Positions 44,131 through 56,970 of a DNA stretch of 64,000 bases are shown here, piece by piece. Source of the stretch: Fremontodendron californicum (taxonomy: Eukaryota > Streptophyta > Magnoliopsida > Malvales > Malvaceae); the NCBI GenBank assembly GCA_030761205.1, contig JAULJL010000024.1:14063122-14127121 (forward strand). The letters run 5' to 3'. The stretch's first letter is position 1, and every line of letters starts with the position of its first letter. The notes under the pieces are model-generated. The model was not told where the DNA came from, made no database searches, and saw nothing but the letters and a program-made list of their open reading frames with translations. The translations under genes and the position numbers were made by a program.

Positions 44131-46869
44131 GCTGTCGCAACCTAAAAAATAACCATAACAATAAGGTCTCATCGCAAGACTTTATTATTCATTTTCCTTA
44201 GGCGTGACATTAAAAAAAAAGACGAAAAGTCGACTTAATTCCTCTTAGAAAAACGAAGGTGTCGATACGTGATCCCGAATCGCAGGGGACCCGTTCGAGT
44301 GAGGGGAAAACAGAATCAGAAGGAAAAGACAACTTAATTCCTCTAGATTGAAATAAAAGGTCGAGGGTATGAAAACGGCCTCGTAAAAAGACATGGATTC
44401 ATCATCAATCTTTTTCAGCTAGGTGTGATCGGCCACCTATTAAAACCGGTTTTATAAAACATTTTAAAATTAATTAAAATATTTTTAAAACCAATTTCAA
44501 GTCTGCGTTATAAACCAGAGAAATCAAAGAAGCGGGTTCGAGAGTCAGTTACGTGCGGAGAAGGATTAGCACCCCCACAACGCCCGTATAAATCGGTACC
44601 TTATTAATCGTGTGTTACCTCAAGTCTCGGTAAAAAGTTGATTTTTAATTTAGTATTTCAAGTTAATTCCCAATTTTAAGAAAAATAATTCCATTTTTGA
44701 TTGAAAATGATCCAGAATTTATTAATTCAAAAGTTTCCTATATTCCCCGACAAAATATAGAAATTTTTATTCATTTGGAAAACTTTTCGAATCATTCTCA
44801 TTTGTTTTTTTGAAAGAAAGATATTTCTTTATTAATGATAATTGATGATATTCCCTCCAGCAAACCCGATAGAGAACTAATGAATTATTTTAACTCGGGA
44901 ATATCTTTATTTTTTTATTGAAAATCATTATATTTTTCAAAACATTTAAAAATATGAACATGAACATGTATGACATAAATAAAATGACATTGCAAATCTA
45001 GACAATATAATGCAACCTAAATGATATGACATAATTCAAATGACATAGTATATTCTAGGTAAAATGAAAAAAATCCTAAGTATCATGGTATATTCTAAAT
45101 GAGATAAAATGATTTAAATGACATGGCAATTCTAAATGATATGGCATGTTTTAAATCACATGGCATGCTATAAATAAAATAACCTAAATGACATGGAATA
45201 TGATCTAAATGACAAGAAATGACATGGAATTAAAATAATGCTAACATATAATATGCATGAAAATTAAAATAAAAATAATAATGCATGAACATAGTATATA
45301 CTAAACAACATGACAAAAATAACTAAATAAAAAACATAGGATATCATGAAACATTCAAAATCATATGGCAAACAAATATAAGATCATAAAATATGAATTA
45401 AAATAATAATAATATCATGGAAAATATCATATCAAAAATCACACATTAAAATAAAATACATGAACATGGAAAATGCAATGCATGAAAATGTATTTTTTCC
45501 TTTAATTAAAGAATTTCGTATATCTAAAAAGATATCCAGCTACCTTAGGAAAATATGTCAAATTATATCTTCTAAAAAACAAAACTTTGTGATTGTTTGA
45601 AAATAATTTTGAGGAAGACTTGAATAAAAATTAAAACCTCACCAAACCATTTTAAAATGGCTCTAATTTCTTAAGTTTAAAATTCCGGACTTAACTACCC
45701 TGAACCTGAGATTTATAAGATCATTTTTAAATTAAAAAAAAAGGCTTAGAAACTACCCTAAGACAATATCTAAATCTTCTAACCAAACCACTCTAAATGC
45801 TTTAGCCAAATTCAACCCTTATTCCCCTTTTGATTTCAAATCTGCCTCTACTATCCGGTTTTGCCACACGATTTTTTAGCCTATTTTTAAAAATTAAAAA
45901 AAATCTAGAAACAATACTGGAGACTCAGAACATGTAAATCTACACAATAAACAATTGGCTTAATTTTCTGATTAAATATGACTACCCAAAAAAATAGGAG
46001 ATGTTCGAGTACTGGGTGAAAAAAAACTGTTTGTCAAAACACATTTTTTTGCATTTGATAAATTCATTCAAAAACCAAAGTAGAAATTGTTAGAAATCAT
46101 CCTAAAGACCTAAAGACTGTATCTAAACATTTTAAAAACCTTGGAAAAAATTAGCTAAGTAAAAAAAATTCACAAAGTTAGAACAATCAATTTGACAATT
46201 CCTTAATTTTCCACAAGTATGCTCAAGGGAGCATGACTTTGAGCCATTAATTGGCCTAAGTCACAAATCAAGTGGCAATGACATGAATGCATGAACATAC
46301 AGCAAATGAAATGTATGAAATGCATGGTCCAAAGGTCTAAATGGTAAAGGAAATGCATGACTATTCATGGCAACCTAAATGCCTAGCATGAATTTGCATG
46401 GCAATAAATGCTATCCTAACTCTATATGCATGCAATGCTTGATAATTTTAATGTGACTAGTACCTAATATGTTAGGAATATGCAAGAAAATGAATGTGAC
46501 CTAATACCAAAATAGCATATTAACGCATGACAATACCAATGTGATTTAAGACTCAATATGCATGCCAATACCAATATGGCCTAGACCTACAATGTAATGA
46601 ACATGCATAGCAATAGTATAACATACAATGACTCATGAAACTAATGTCAATGCTGGAACAAATAGCAACTACTACACAATTTCAAGATATGATAATGCAA
46701 AGCATGTTACCTAACCAAAATACGAATGCATGATAAGGCAAGGGATGCATGAAGAGGCCAAATGATCACATGAGACTCTAATGCAATCCTATTTAGTAAA
46801 CGACATAAGTACATGACAAATCATATTAAAATGCATAATGTCATGACATTTTCAATAGCATATAACATA

Positions 46870-47590
46870 CCAAAATCAAAATGCACAAGCTCATGGCATG
46901 GAAATGAAAACAAGTTAAGAAACAAAAGGAAAATACACATGCAAGGCGAACAAACATGGTATTGCCGAATGGTCATGGATCAATATGATGGCATTTTTAT
47001 CATAGCATTTTCATAAGCACATGGCATACTAAAATCGGAATATGCAAGTTCATGACATGGAGATGCAAACAAGTTAATAAGCAAAAGAAAAATACATGAA
47101 AGGCATACAAATGGTATGGCCGAATGGTCATGAAACAAAACTATGAAAATGCAAACATGTAAGACATGATACATGAAAAAAATGCACAACATGAGCATAT
47201 GAACAACAATGGCCGAATATGCAAAGATGCAATATCAAGCATGGAAATGAAATATATAAGTAAATATAGCATAGAAAATAATATAAAGAATATATATACA
47301 CAAGATTTAACATAGACATGCAAAAATTACAAGGAAAACTAGTAAGTAGAACAAGGAAAGTTAAGCTCCATGGTTGGTATCAAATGGGCATAGCCTCTCA
47401 CCAAACCGTAATCACTTGGTCCTACCAAGATCATGAAGCCTTTCCATCTCAATAAAACATAAAATAAACCATGTAAAATAGAAAATAAGGTGAGCTTCAT
47501 GGTAGGTAAAAGTGGGCATAGCCTCTCTCCTAACCATGTTCACTTGGTCTAGCCAAGATCATGTAGCCATTTCAACCTTTTTTGCTTCAT
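46870..47590 (-). repeat. Two local duplications in Ogre-D LTR
   Basis: First pair: 46870-47010 and 47015-47145, sharing CATGGCATGGA.ATG.AAACAAGTTAA and GGTATTGCCGAATGGTCATG. Second pair: 47370-47470 and 47500-47590, sharing GGGCATAGCCTCTC.CC.AACC and CACTTGGTC.ACCAAGATCATG-like text. Confidence 0.8.
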
Positions 47591-48042
47591 ATTTTGTAAA
47601 AATCAGAACCTTAGGATACTCTAAAAAAACTTGTAAAAATCATTTTTTTCACAACAACATGCAAGGAAGAAAAAAAAGAGGAAAAAATAAGGCAAATAAA
47701 TGTGCTATTCGGCCATGGCATGAAACCATAAGAAAAAATTGTTTTCCATCATTTTAAAGAAGAAGAAGAGATGAAAACATAAGTAAAAATTAAAAAACTT
47801 TATTTCTATGAAAAATGTAGTAGGAAAACATGATAGAAAAATCAAGAAAACACCATGGAAATGAAGAAAAAAGCTAGGCTAGAGCTTGGTAGAGATGACT
47901 AACTTCAAGCTCTCTATTGAAAACCTTTTTCTTCTATCTTTCAAAACCATTTTTCTTTCCAAATTAGCTACTGTTTTCCAGCAAAAAACCTCTGAAAAAA
48001 TGAAAACGTTCTCCTCCCTTTAGCCTTGGCCGACTGCCCTCC

Positions 48043-48600
48043 TAGCCCTTGGATGGGAATCGCACTTTTTCTCCTCCAATCTTGGCCTTTAGATTTAGAT
48101 ATTTTGATGACAACATAAAAATGTCATCTTGCCAATTGATAGCAGCCCTTAAGATGTGTACTCATCCCTTGTAGTAACCTTAGCCATTAGATGCAAAAGA
48201 GGACCAATCCCATGCACTCCCTTGCTTGCCCCTTTTGAGTGCCTACCTTTGGATGAGTTGTGCTCTTCCATTCTTGGTCATTGGATGAGGCCAGCATAAA
48301 AATGACATCTTGTAGATTAAACCTAGCCCTCAACATGTGTACTTAGTACTTGTAGATGGCCTAAGCCATTGGATGAAAAGAGATGATCCCGTGCACTCCC
48401 TTGCTCAACTGAATGGATGCTCACCCTTGGATGAATTGTGCTCATTTTTTTTCTTCCATTCTTGGTCATTAGATGAGGGTTATTTTATGACAAATAAAAA
48501 TTTCATTTTGGCATTTAAACTTCGCCATTGGATGGTGCATTCAACTTTCCTACAAGGCACCTAAGCCATTTAATGAAGAGGGGACCATTTGCAAGGTGTT
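48043..48600 (-). repeat. Three-copy tandem block (about 180-200 bp) in Ogre-D U3
   Basis: Copies begin near CCTTTGGATGAGTTG-like sequence at 48043, 48243 and 48423. Each carries ATGACA..ATAAAAAT, a CTTGTAGAT..CCTAAGCCATTGGATG phrase and CCATGCACTCCCTTGC (weaker in the third). Ogre-A has at most one equivalent near 11040-11130. Confidence 0.8.
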
Positions 48601-50039
48601 AGTGGTAGCATGTGGCATGCTAGTGACTAGGGAATTAAATTGTTCAAGCTTCCTTCTTCTCCTCTATGCTGGTTGACCAAGGGAAGAAAAAATCCTAGCA
48701 ATTCCTTCTTCTTTCATATTTTCCTCAATTACCAATTTGCCTTTTTTGGTTTCTTTGGTGAAATGACCTTTTTGCCCCCTAACCTAAATAAATAGCAAAC
48801 AGACCCCAAATTTGAATTTTATTTTTTCAATACTTCTGAAAGAATAAAAAATTGAACTCTGAAAGTTTTCAAAATTTTTTGAGTCCATTAGCTATTTATT
48901 TCGGATTTATTTTCGAAATTACCCCTTTTATGCACCCGAACTTTACCATTTTTTAAACGAGCTCCAAATCCAAATTTTTCTTCACCAATCTCTTCCAAAT
49001 AATTTAAAAATGTGATCTAGAAGTTTTCATAATTTTTGGAGCTCATTTTCTATTTTTTCAGGATTTATCTGCTTGAATTACTACATAAGGGACCCGATAT
49101 TTGGCCATTTTGTAAACGAACTCCGAATCAAGATTTTCTTTCACCAATCTCTTAAAAATAATTTAAAAATAATATTTGCAAATTTTTGGAATTTTTGGAA
49201 CTCATTTGCTATTTTTCCGGGATTTATCTACTTGAATTACTACATAGGAGACTCGGTTTTTGGCCATTTTACAAACGAACTTCGAATCAAGATTTTATTT
49301 TACCAATCTCTTTGAATTGATTTAAGAATGAGATTTACAAATTTTTAAAAATTTTGGAGTTCATTTGCTATTTTTCCCATATTTTCCAATTTTGCCATTT
49401 TACCTCCAAAACCCAGTTTTGCTCAAACCAAGTCCGATTTTTAGATTTTCTTCAAATTGAGCCTCGAGCTATCCTTGTTTAATCATTTCTCATCAATTAA
49501 GGGCTTTAAATCATCCAAATCGGGCTATTTCTGCAATTTTTCCAAATTTCACCGAAATCCACCAAAAAACCCTAATTCTCGGTTTTCTTTCGAATTGACT
49601 TTTTCTGTTAGTTTTTCTTCCAAATGGCTTCTCCATTACCCGTAGCCAGTGCTTATCTTTCATTTATACCTTCAATTCTGACCAATTTGATCGTTTAAGC
49701 ACTTTTCCCCAAATTTCCCGAATTAGGGTTTTCTTTCTACTGAATCTTGTAACCCAACTTCCGAACTCCATATCTTTCAATGTAGACCTTGGATTATCAA
49801 AATTCTTTCACCATTTTTCAATTGAACCCAAATCTTGATTTTGAAAGTGGGTTTGCTTTTTTAGTAGTTGACTTTTTTGGGGTTGACTTTTTTGGGGGTT
49901 GACTTTTTCTATCTGCTTTATTAGACCAAGCCTCAAAGTACCACCTACAGGATGAGAAAAGCCTTTTAGCATTTTGAAACATCAATTTAGGAAGAAAATG
50001 TACCTGATTTAGGGTTCCGGACAAAATTTGGTGTCTACA

Positions 50040-50044
50040 CATGC
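50040..50044. other. Right target-site duplication of Ogre-D (CATGC)
   Basis: Matches 32886-32890. Confidence 0.92.
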
Positions 50045-52065
50045 ATTTCATGCATATTAAGTGTAGGTAGCATTTATTGCCATGCATTTTCTATGTCATT
50101 TAGACCTTAGATCATGCATTTCATACATTTAACTTGTTGTTTGTTCATGCATTTCATATCATACCACTTGATTTTTGACTTAAGCCAATCAATGGCTCAA
50201 AGTTAAGCTCACATGAGCATGCTTGTGGAAATTAAGAAGTTGTCAAGTTGGAATTTCTACCTTTGTGAAATTTTTTTTTTTCATTAGGTAATCCTTGTCC
50301 AAATTATTAGAAATTTTAGCTACTATTTGTAGTTCCTTAGAGGAGTCTCCAATATTTTTTTTTTATTTTATTTTTGAATGATTTTATCAAAGGCTTAAAA
50401 ATGTTTTTTTTGCAAAACAGTTTTTCACGCAGTGTTCTGAATTTCATGATTTTTCTGGTAGGTCATCCTTAGTCTAAAAATTAAGCCAATTTTTCCCCAT
50501 AGATTATGACATGTTATGAGTCTCCCATTATTTATTTTTTTGAATTTTTTTTGAAATTTTTTTTAAAAATAGGTTAAAAATCACGTTTTAAATCTGGTTA
50601 GTAAAGTCAGATTTGCATTCAAGGGAAAAATAATTTCTGTTTTGGCTAAGGCATTAAGAGAGGGCTGATTAGGAATCTTAGCTACTGTCCTAGGTTGATT
50701 TCTAAGCCATTTTTATCCTAAAAAATAATTTTATAAAGCTCGGGTCAAGGGTGGTCATGTCTGGGTTTTCAAAGTTAGGAAATAGAGTCTTTTTCGAAGG
50801 GGGTTTCGACCATGGTATTATTTTTCATCCACAATTTTCAAAATTGTTTTTAAACCAATCACAAAGTATTTTTGATTTTAGAAAATTTAATTTGATGTCT
50901 TTTGCTAAGGTAGTCAGATATCCTTTTAGGTATACGGATTTCCTTATTTAAAGGAAAAAATACACTTTCATGCATTGCATTTTCCATGTTCATGCATATT
51001 ATATGATATATGTTTTTTGCTATGAATATTTCTATGGTAATGTTATTATTTTGATTTATATTTTATGGTGTTATATGGTTGTGAATATTCTATGTTATCC
51101 TATGCTTTTTGCTTAGTCATTTATTTTTGTCACATCATTTAGGATTTATTATGTTCATGCATTGTTTTTTTTATGCATACTTCATGATAATATTACTTTA
51201 GGTTTCATATCATTTCATGTTATTAATTATATTGCTATGTCATCTAAAATATGCCATGTCATTTAGATTTTGCCATGTCATTTAGATTAGGCCATGTCAT
51301 TTAAATTAAGCCATGTCATTTAGAATATACTTATATTATGTCATTTAGATTATACTATCTCACACATGTTCATATTCATTTTTTAAAATGTTTTAAAATA
51401 AGATAATGATTTTCAATAAAATAAAAATATTCCTGAGTTAAAATAATTCATGAGTTCTCTGCCGGGTTTGCTGGGGAGGAAATCATCACTTATCATTAAT
51501 AAAGGAATATCTTTCTTTCAAAAAACGATAATGATTTGGAAAATTTTCCAAATAAATAAAAATTTTATATTTTTCCACGTTTGTTGGGGAATATAGGAAA
51601 ATTTTGAATTTAAAATCATTTTCAATTAAAAATGGAATTATTTTCTTTAAATTGGGAATTAATTTAAAATGCCAAATTTAAAACCGACTTTTTACCGAGA
51701 CTTGAGAGAACACATGATTAATAAGGTATCGTCTTATACGAGCATTGTGGGGGTGTTAATCCTTCCCCGCATGTAACCGACTCCCGAACCCACTTCTTTG
51801 ATTTTCTCTAGTTAAAAACGCAGACTTGAAATTGGTTTGAAAAAATGTTTTAATTAATTTGAAAATATTTTACAAAACCGGTTTTAATAGGTGGCCTATC
51901 ACACCTAGCCAAAAAAATTGGTGGCGACTCCATGTTTTTTTCGAGGTTGTTTTACCCTCAACTTATTTCGAGAGGAATTAAGTCGTCTTTTCCACTGTTT
52001 CCCCCAATGTCACGCTTAACGAATAGAGTCTCGCAATGAGACTTGTTATTTTTGAGGTTGCGACA
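50045..52065 (+). repeat. Ogre-B 3' LTR, right part
   Basis: Collinear with about 18314-20387. Hairpin at 51746-51771, primer-site-like TGGCGACTC at 51922-51930, end TTGCGACA at 52065. Confidence 0.92.
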
Positions 52066-52070
52066 GTTCT
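52066..52070. other. Right target-site duplication of Ogre-B (GTTCT)
   Basis: Matches 15363-15367 and restores the Athila-C LTR sequence. Confidence 0.92.
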
Positions 52071-52762
52071 TCTATAAGAATTGTTTATGATACTTGTCTT
52101 GATTTGTTTAGGTTGCAAACTAGATAGGTCTTGAAAATTATCTATTGCTAGTTTAGGAGTCTTGATCCGTGTAATTGTCTTGATTTCCTATTCATAAGTG
52201 GCAATTTGTAATTCATGATTATGTTGGATTTTCAAGAATTACAATGTGGAACATAACATAAGTTGAACAATCCGAGCTTACTTGTTTGTTGCTTAGATCA
52301 ACCTATCTTTGTCATCATAAAGTTGTTATCAAATTGAATTTAGAGAGGTTATTCTAGGTTGTTTGATAATTATAGATTAAATAGAGAGCTTATTCTATTG
52401 AACGACAAACTAATGAAAGATTGGGGTAGCAGAGCTTATTGTTATCTACGGTTGATAATTTTGATAGTTAATTGATGTTGATAGATTCTGAAATTGATTC
52501 TCAATGATGTCGAGTGGTGGAGAATGAAACCTTAACCATACCATTCTCATATTTGATTACTTCTTATTTACATGCTTTCGTATTTTTATTAAATTGATTT
52601 CAAAACACCCTTTAAGTTTAGTTTTCTTTGAATTTAAATTTTAAACTAGTAATTGATAAACTAAAACCCAATCCCTAAGGACTTGACCATTGCTTCTACT
52701 TTACCTAACAATTGATTTTAATTGTGCAAGGTTTTAATTAAGATACACTCTTGGGTGCATCA
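52071..52762 (+). repeat. Athila-C 5' LTR, right part
   Basis: Collinear with about 60884-61553. Ends GGGTGCATCA. Confidence 0.92.
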
Positions 52763-52768
52763 AGTTTC

Positions 52769-52785
52769 TGGCGCTGTTTTCGGGA
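52769..52785 (+). other. Primer-binding site of Athila-C (tRNA-Asp type)
   Basis: TGGCGCTGTTTTCGGGA, a decayed form of the tRNA-Asp site used by Athila elements, six bases after the LTR. Confidence 0.75.
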
Positions 52786-52870
52786 ATTGCTTTCTTTAGT
52801 TTATTAGTTATTTGATTTATTCTTATTTTCTGTTTTAATTAGTTTATTTTCTTGTTTTCTTTTTCAGTGA

Positions 52871-54360
52871 ATGTCCCAATCTCCCAAAGAAGAAGAACCT
52901 CACTTAGGACTTAAGAGGATTCGGGAATTCATAGCTCCCCCACCATAGAACAAACGAAGAGTTGATCCAAACCATCCAAGTGGAACAAAGAGAGATGGAT
53001 GCTGACAACCGAACTCTCAAGGAGCTAGCCGCTCCAGGCTTGGATCAACAACCATTATGCATTGAATATGCTAATCTTGAGGTAGATTTTGAATTAAAAT
53101 CTGGTTTGATTCATCTTCTCCCAACTTTTCATGGTTTTGCAGGAGAAGATCCAAATAAGCATCTCAAGGAATTCCATGTAGTTTGCTCAAGCATGAGGCC
53201 AACCGGGGTCACGGAAGAGAAAATTAAGTTAAGAGCCTTCCCATTCTCTCTAGTTGATTCGACAAAGGAATGGCTCTACTATCTACCATCGGGGACCATA
53301 ACTACATGGAATGGTATGAAGAAAGCATTCTTGGAAAAGTATTTCCCAGCATCTAAGGCTGCCAACAATAGAAAAGAGATATGTGGGATTCGGCAATACA
53401 AGAGAGAGTCCTTATATAAATATTGGGAGAGGTTCAAGAAACTTTGTGCATCATGTCCTCACCATTAGATAAGTGAACAACTTCTCATCCAATATTTCTA
53501 TGAAGGACCCATGCCCATGGAGAGAAGTATGATAGATGCAGCAAGTGGGGGAGCTCTAGTTGATAAAACTCCCGGAGGTGCTAGATCTCTTATCTCCAAC
53601 ATGGCAACCAACTCCCAAAAATTCTCAATGAGACAAGATCCACCACCACAATCCAAGAAAGTCAATGAGGTAAGTACATCATCCCTTGAACAAACAATTT
53701 CTCAACTAACTTCTCTTATGCAATAATTGGCTATAGGTAATATACAGCAAATTAAGGCTTGTGGCATATGTTCTACCATGGGGCATCAAACTGATATGTG
53801 CACAACACTACAAGAGGATACCAATGAACATGTGAATGCCATGGGTGGATTTCAGAACCAACCAAGGAAGTATGATCCCTACTCCAACACTTACAATCCA
53901 GAATAGAGGGATCATTCAAACTTCAATTATGGAGGAAACCAGTCACAAGTTGCTCCTCCACCATTTGACAATAAACTATCGGGTTTTCAACAAAGGGTTC
54001 GATAACCATATCAAACCCAACAACAAGTGGCACCCACTCAAAATTTAGGTACTTCTCTTGAAGATCCTGTTAAAGCCCTTTCTACTAATATAATTCAATT
54101 TCAACAGGAAATAAAGGCATGTATCCATTATTTGGAGATTCAAATGGGGCAAATGGCAACAACAATAAGTCAAATGCAAGCAAGGGATTTCGGGAAATTA
54201 CCTTCCCAAACTATAATGAATCCTAGGGAAAATGCCAATGCCATAACTTTAAGAAATGGAAAACAGCTTGAGACACCACAAAAGGATAGTGCTCAAGGGG
54301 GAATAACAACATTGCATCATCTTCACATCCCAATGAGCCACTACAAAAGGTAACTCCTAA
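52871..54360 (+). pseudogene. gag: Athila-C gag
   Basis: An ATG at 52871 opens a short frame ended by TAG near 52947. The main frame 52962-53468 carries the Athila gag core (FHGFAGEDPNKHLKEF, ITTWNGMKKAFLEKYFP, ICGIRQ, YWERFKKLCASCPHH). After a TAG at 53466-53468 the same frame resumes and reaches a DAASGGALVDKTP block (53511-53726). A zinc knuckle C-x2-C-x4-H-x4-C lies at 53760-53801, then a Gln-rich tail. Stops near 53724, 53905 and 54003 add to the damage. Identification is firm; function is lost. Confidence 0.92.
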
Positions 54361-54375
54361 ACCATCTTTTCCTTC

Positions 54376-55212
54376 TTGTATAACTCCTCTACCTTTTCCT
54401 TCTTGTATAACCACAAAAGGTTAGCAAAGTCCAAGAAGGAGGAGCAAGAGAAGGAAATTTTGGAAACCATCCGAAAAGTAGAGGTGAGCATTCCTTTACT
54501 AGATGCTATCAAGCAAGTGCCAAGATATGCCAAGTTTCTAAAAGAGTTGTGCATTTCTAAATGAAAGTTGAAAGGGAATGAAAAGGTAAGTGTAGACGAG
54601 AATGTGTCAATCATTCTTCAAAAGAAACTCCCACCTAAATGCAAGGATCCAGGTATGTTTACCATTCCTTATAAGATTAGCAACAACAGGTTTGAGCGTG
54701 CTATGTTAGATCTAGGAGCATCCATTAATGTAATGCGCTGTTCAATTTATGCTTCACTGAATCTAGGACCATTAGAGGAAACCGGTGTTATAATACAACT
54801 TGCTTACCTTTCTAACACTTATCCTATAGGAGTTATAGAATATGTCCTTGTGCAAGTTAATGAGTTGGTTTTTCTCGTTGATTTCTATGTTCTTGAGATG
54901 GAAGATGAGATGTCTTCTATTCCAACACCCATTCTATTAGGGAGACCATTCTTAAAAATTGCTAGGACTAAAATAGATGTGCATGATGGCACCCTCACTA
55001 TGGAATTTGATGGTGAAATAGTTCGTTTTAACATTTTTGAGGCCATGAGATACCCTAGTGATGTGCATTCTATTTTTACTATTGATATAGTTGAGTCCTT
55101 CATACAAAAAGCTTTTGAACTATATGGTGAAGATAGTTTGGAAGTAGCCATTGACAGGTACCTTGGCTTGGAGAATCCTAAAGGAGAAGAGAAACTCGCT
55201 TTGAGTGAATAA
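54376..55212 (+). pseudogene. pro: Athila-C protease region
   Basis: A Lys-rich linker (54376-54564) precedes a 214-codon frame (54568-55212). The frame contains the aspartic-protease signature MLDLGASINVM with the catalytic Asp at 54709-54711 and Gly at 54715-54717, and the ILLGRPF block near 54935. A TGA at 54562-54564 separates linker and protease. The active-site triad is intact, so this is among the least damaged domains in the window. Confidence 0.9.
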
Positions 55213-56640
55213 GTGGAAGAGACAGTAGCATCATTACAAGAATTACCACCTAAAGATGCAATGTTTGATGTTTCATTTATTGAATTGCCTTTATCTAATG
55301 AGAAACTTCTACCTTCCATTTTGCAGGCACCAACTTTGGAGTTGAAACCATTACTGGACCATTTGAAATATGTGTTCTTAGGTGAAAAAGACACACTATC
55401 GGTCATAATTGCCAAAGAGCTCACACCTTTGCAAGAAGAGAGACTTATCTGAGTGCTTAGAGAGCATAAGACAACAATTGGTTGGACAATTGCCGATATC
55501 AAGGGAATAAGCCTATCTATGTGCATGCACTAAATTTTGTTGGAGGAAGGGTTCAAACCAACAAGAGAAGCACAACGTAATTGAATCCTCCTATGATGGA
55601 AGTGGAGAAAAAAGAGATACTGAAGCTCCTAGATGTTGGAGTGATCTATCCCATCTCGGATAGCAAATGGGTGAGCCCGGTCCAAGTAGTTCCTAAAAAG
55701 TCCAGTGCAACTGTTGTAAAAAATAATGAGAATGAACTAATTCCTACTAGAATTCAAACAGGGTGGCGAGTTTGTATTGACTATCAAAAACTTAATTCAA
55801 CAACTCGCAAAGACCACTTTCCTTTACCTTTTATTGATCAAATGCTTGAAAGGTTAGCTGGCCATTCTCATTATTATTTCTTGATGGTTTTTCAGGTTAT
55901 AATCAGATAGCAATTGCTCCAGAGGACCAAGAGAAAACAACTTTTACATGCCCGTTGGTACCTTTGCATACTGACGCATGCCGTTTGGTCATTGTAATGC
56001 ACCAGCTACATTCCACAAGTGTATGGTTAGTATATTTTCAGATTATGTAGAGAACATCATAGAGGTTTTCATGGATGATTTTAGTGTCTATGGTGATTCT
56101 TTTGATACATGTCTAGATAACCTTAAACTTGTGCTTGAAAGATGCATGGAAACTAACCTTGTATTGAATTGGGAAAAATGTCACTTTATGGTAGAACAAG
56201 GAATAGTTTTAGGCCATGTTATTAATTCTAAGGGAATAGAAGTAGATAAATCTAAAATAGATATTATGCACTCTTTACCACCTCCCACAAATGTGAGAGA
56301 GGTTCGTTCTTTTCTTGGACATGCAGGTTTCTATAGAAGATTTATCAAAGACTTCTCAAAGATAACACTACCTCTTTGCAAGCTATTACAAAAAGATGTG
56401 GATTTCTACTTTGATGATAAATGCAAAGAGGCGTTTGAAACATTGAAGGGACTCTTGACATCAGTTCCTATCATGCAACCACTAGATTGGAATGTACCTT
56501 TTGAAATCGTGTGTGATGCTAGTGACTATGCCATTGGAGCTGTTTTGGGCCAACGGGTTGGCAAAGCCTCACATGCCATATATTATGCCTCTCGAACTCT
56601 TAATGATGCTCAATTAAACTACTCCACTACTGAAAAATAA
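55213..56640 (+). pseudogene. pol (RT): Athila-C reverse transcriptase and start of RNase H
   Basis: A linker at 55213-55452 leads to RT. Motifs are GWRVCIDYQKLN (about 55760), DHFPLPFIDQML, then after a frameshift near 55890 PFGHCNAPATF (about 55980). The catalytic box Phe-Met-Asp-Asp is at 56068-56079; FMDD instead of YxDD is usual in Athila. Thumb and connection motifs (HVINSKGIEVD, SFLGHAGFYRRFI) continue to RNase H start ICDASDYAIGAVLGQ-like sequence at about 56505. TAA at 56638-56640 ends the frame. TGA/TAG stops also occur in 55450-55580. Confidence 0.92.
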
Positions 56641-56970
56641 CTTTTGGCTGTTGTATTTGCTTTAGAGAAATTCTTTCTTATTTAATTGGTACTAAAGTAA
56701 TTGTATTTTCTGACCATGCAACCCTTACGTACTTGCTCACTAAGAAGGAGGCCAAACCAAGGTTGATTAGATGGATATTTCTCTTACAAGAGTTTGATTT
56801 GGAAATAAGAGATAAGAGAGGTAGTGACAACCTGGTTGCGGTCGCACTTAGCCATTTAGTTCATGAAGAGGATGCACTATCGTTGCATGAGAACTTTTCG
56901 GATGAGCAACTCTTTTCCATGAGCACAAAACTCCTTGGTATGCTGATATTGTTAATTACTTAGTCACTAA
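56641..56970 (+). pseudogene. pol (RNH): Athila-C RNase H, C-terminal part
   Basis: The rest of the RNase H domain. FSDHATLTYLLTKKEAKPRLIRW-type sequence and DNLVAVALSHL (normally ADALSR-like) read at about 56707-56870. A frame change near 56680 and a stop near 56961 break it. Confidence 0.82.

Larger units (their letters stand above)
32891..50039 (-). mobile_element. Ogre-D, minus-strand Ogre element with deleted 3' end
   Basis: The ends are TGTCGCAAC and GTGTCTACA, that is TGTAGACAC...GTTGCGACA read on the minus strand, flanked by CATGC. In element order: full 5' LTR (50039-44133), primer site, leader, ORF1, gag, protease, intron, RT, RNase H, second RNase H, N-terminal integrase, then a direct jump into the 3' LTR. 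Everything from the integrase core through the arrays, polypurine tract and U3 of the 3' LTR is missing. Same family as Ogre-A by LTR start and protein similarity. It is the youngest of the three nested layers. Confidence 0.93.
44133..50039 (-). repeat. Ogre-D 5' LTR (5907 bp)
   Basis: On the minus strand it begins TGTAGACACCAAATTTTGTCC at 50039 and ends GGTTGCGACA at 44133. In plus coordinates it holds the U5 hairpin (44555-44579), a primer-site-like motif mutated at about 44395-44403, short ATGACATGG-type repeats (45000-45250), two duplicated segments (about 46870-47145 and 47370-47590), a three-copy block of about 180-200 bp (48043-48600) and U3 direct repeats (48900-49400). No gene seen. 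It is longer than the Ogre-A LTR mainly through these duplications. Confidence 0.92.
15368..52065 (+). mobile_element. Ogre-B, gag-only Ogre-type element containing Ogre-D
   Basis: The outer ends are TTTAGACACC (first TG mutated to TT; the 3' LTR keeps TGTAGACACC) and TTGCGACA, flanked by GTTCT. Without Ogre-D it is about 19.5 kb. It has a tRNA-Arg primer site at 20391, a duplicated leader, two gag remnants, no protease, RT, RNase H or integrase, a long non-coding 3' module with arrays, a polypurine tract and a split 3' LTR. The pattern resembles the known TR-GAG class of non-autonomous elements but is unusually large. It must have moved with enzymes supplied by a related autonomous Ogre. Confidence 0.9.
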
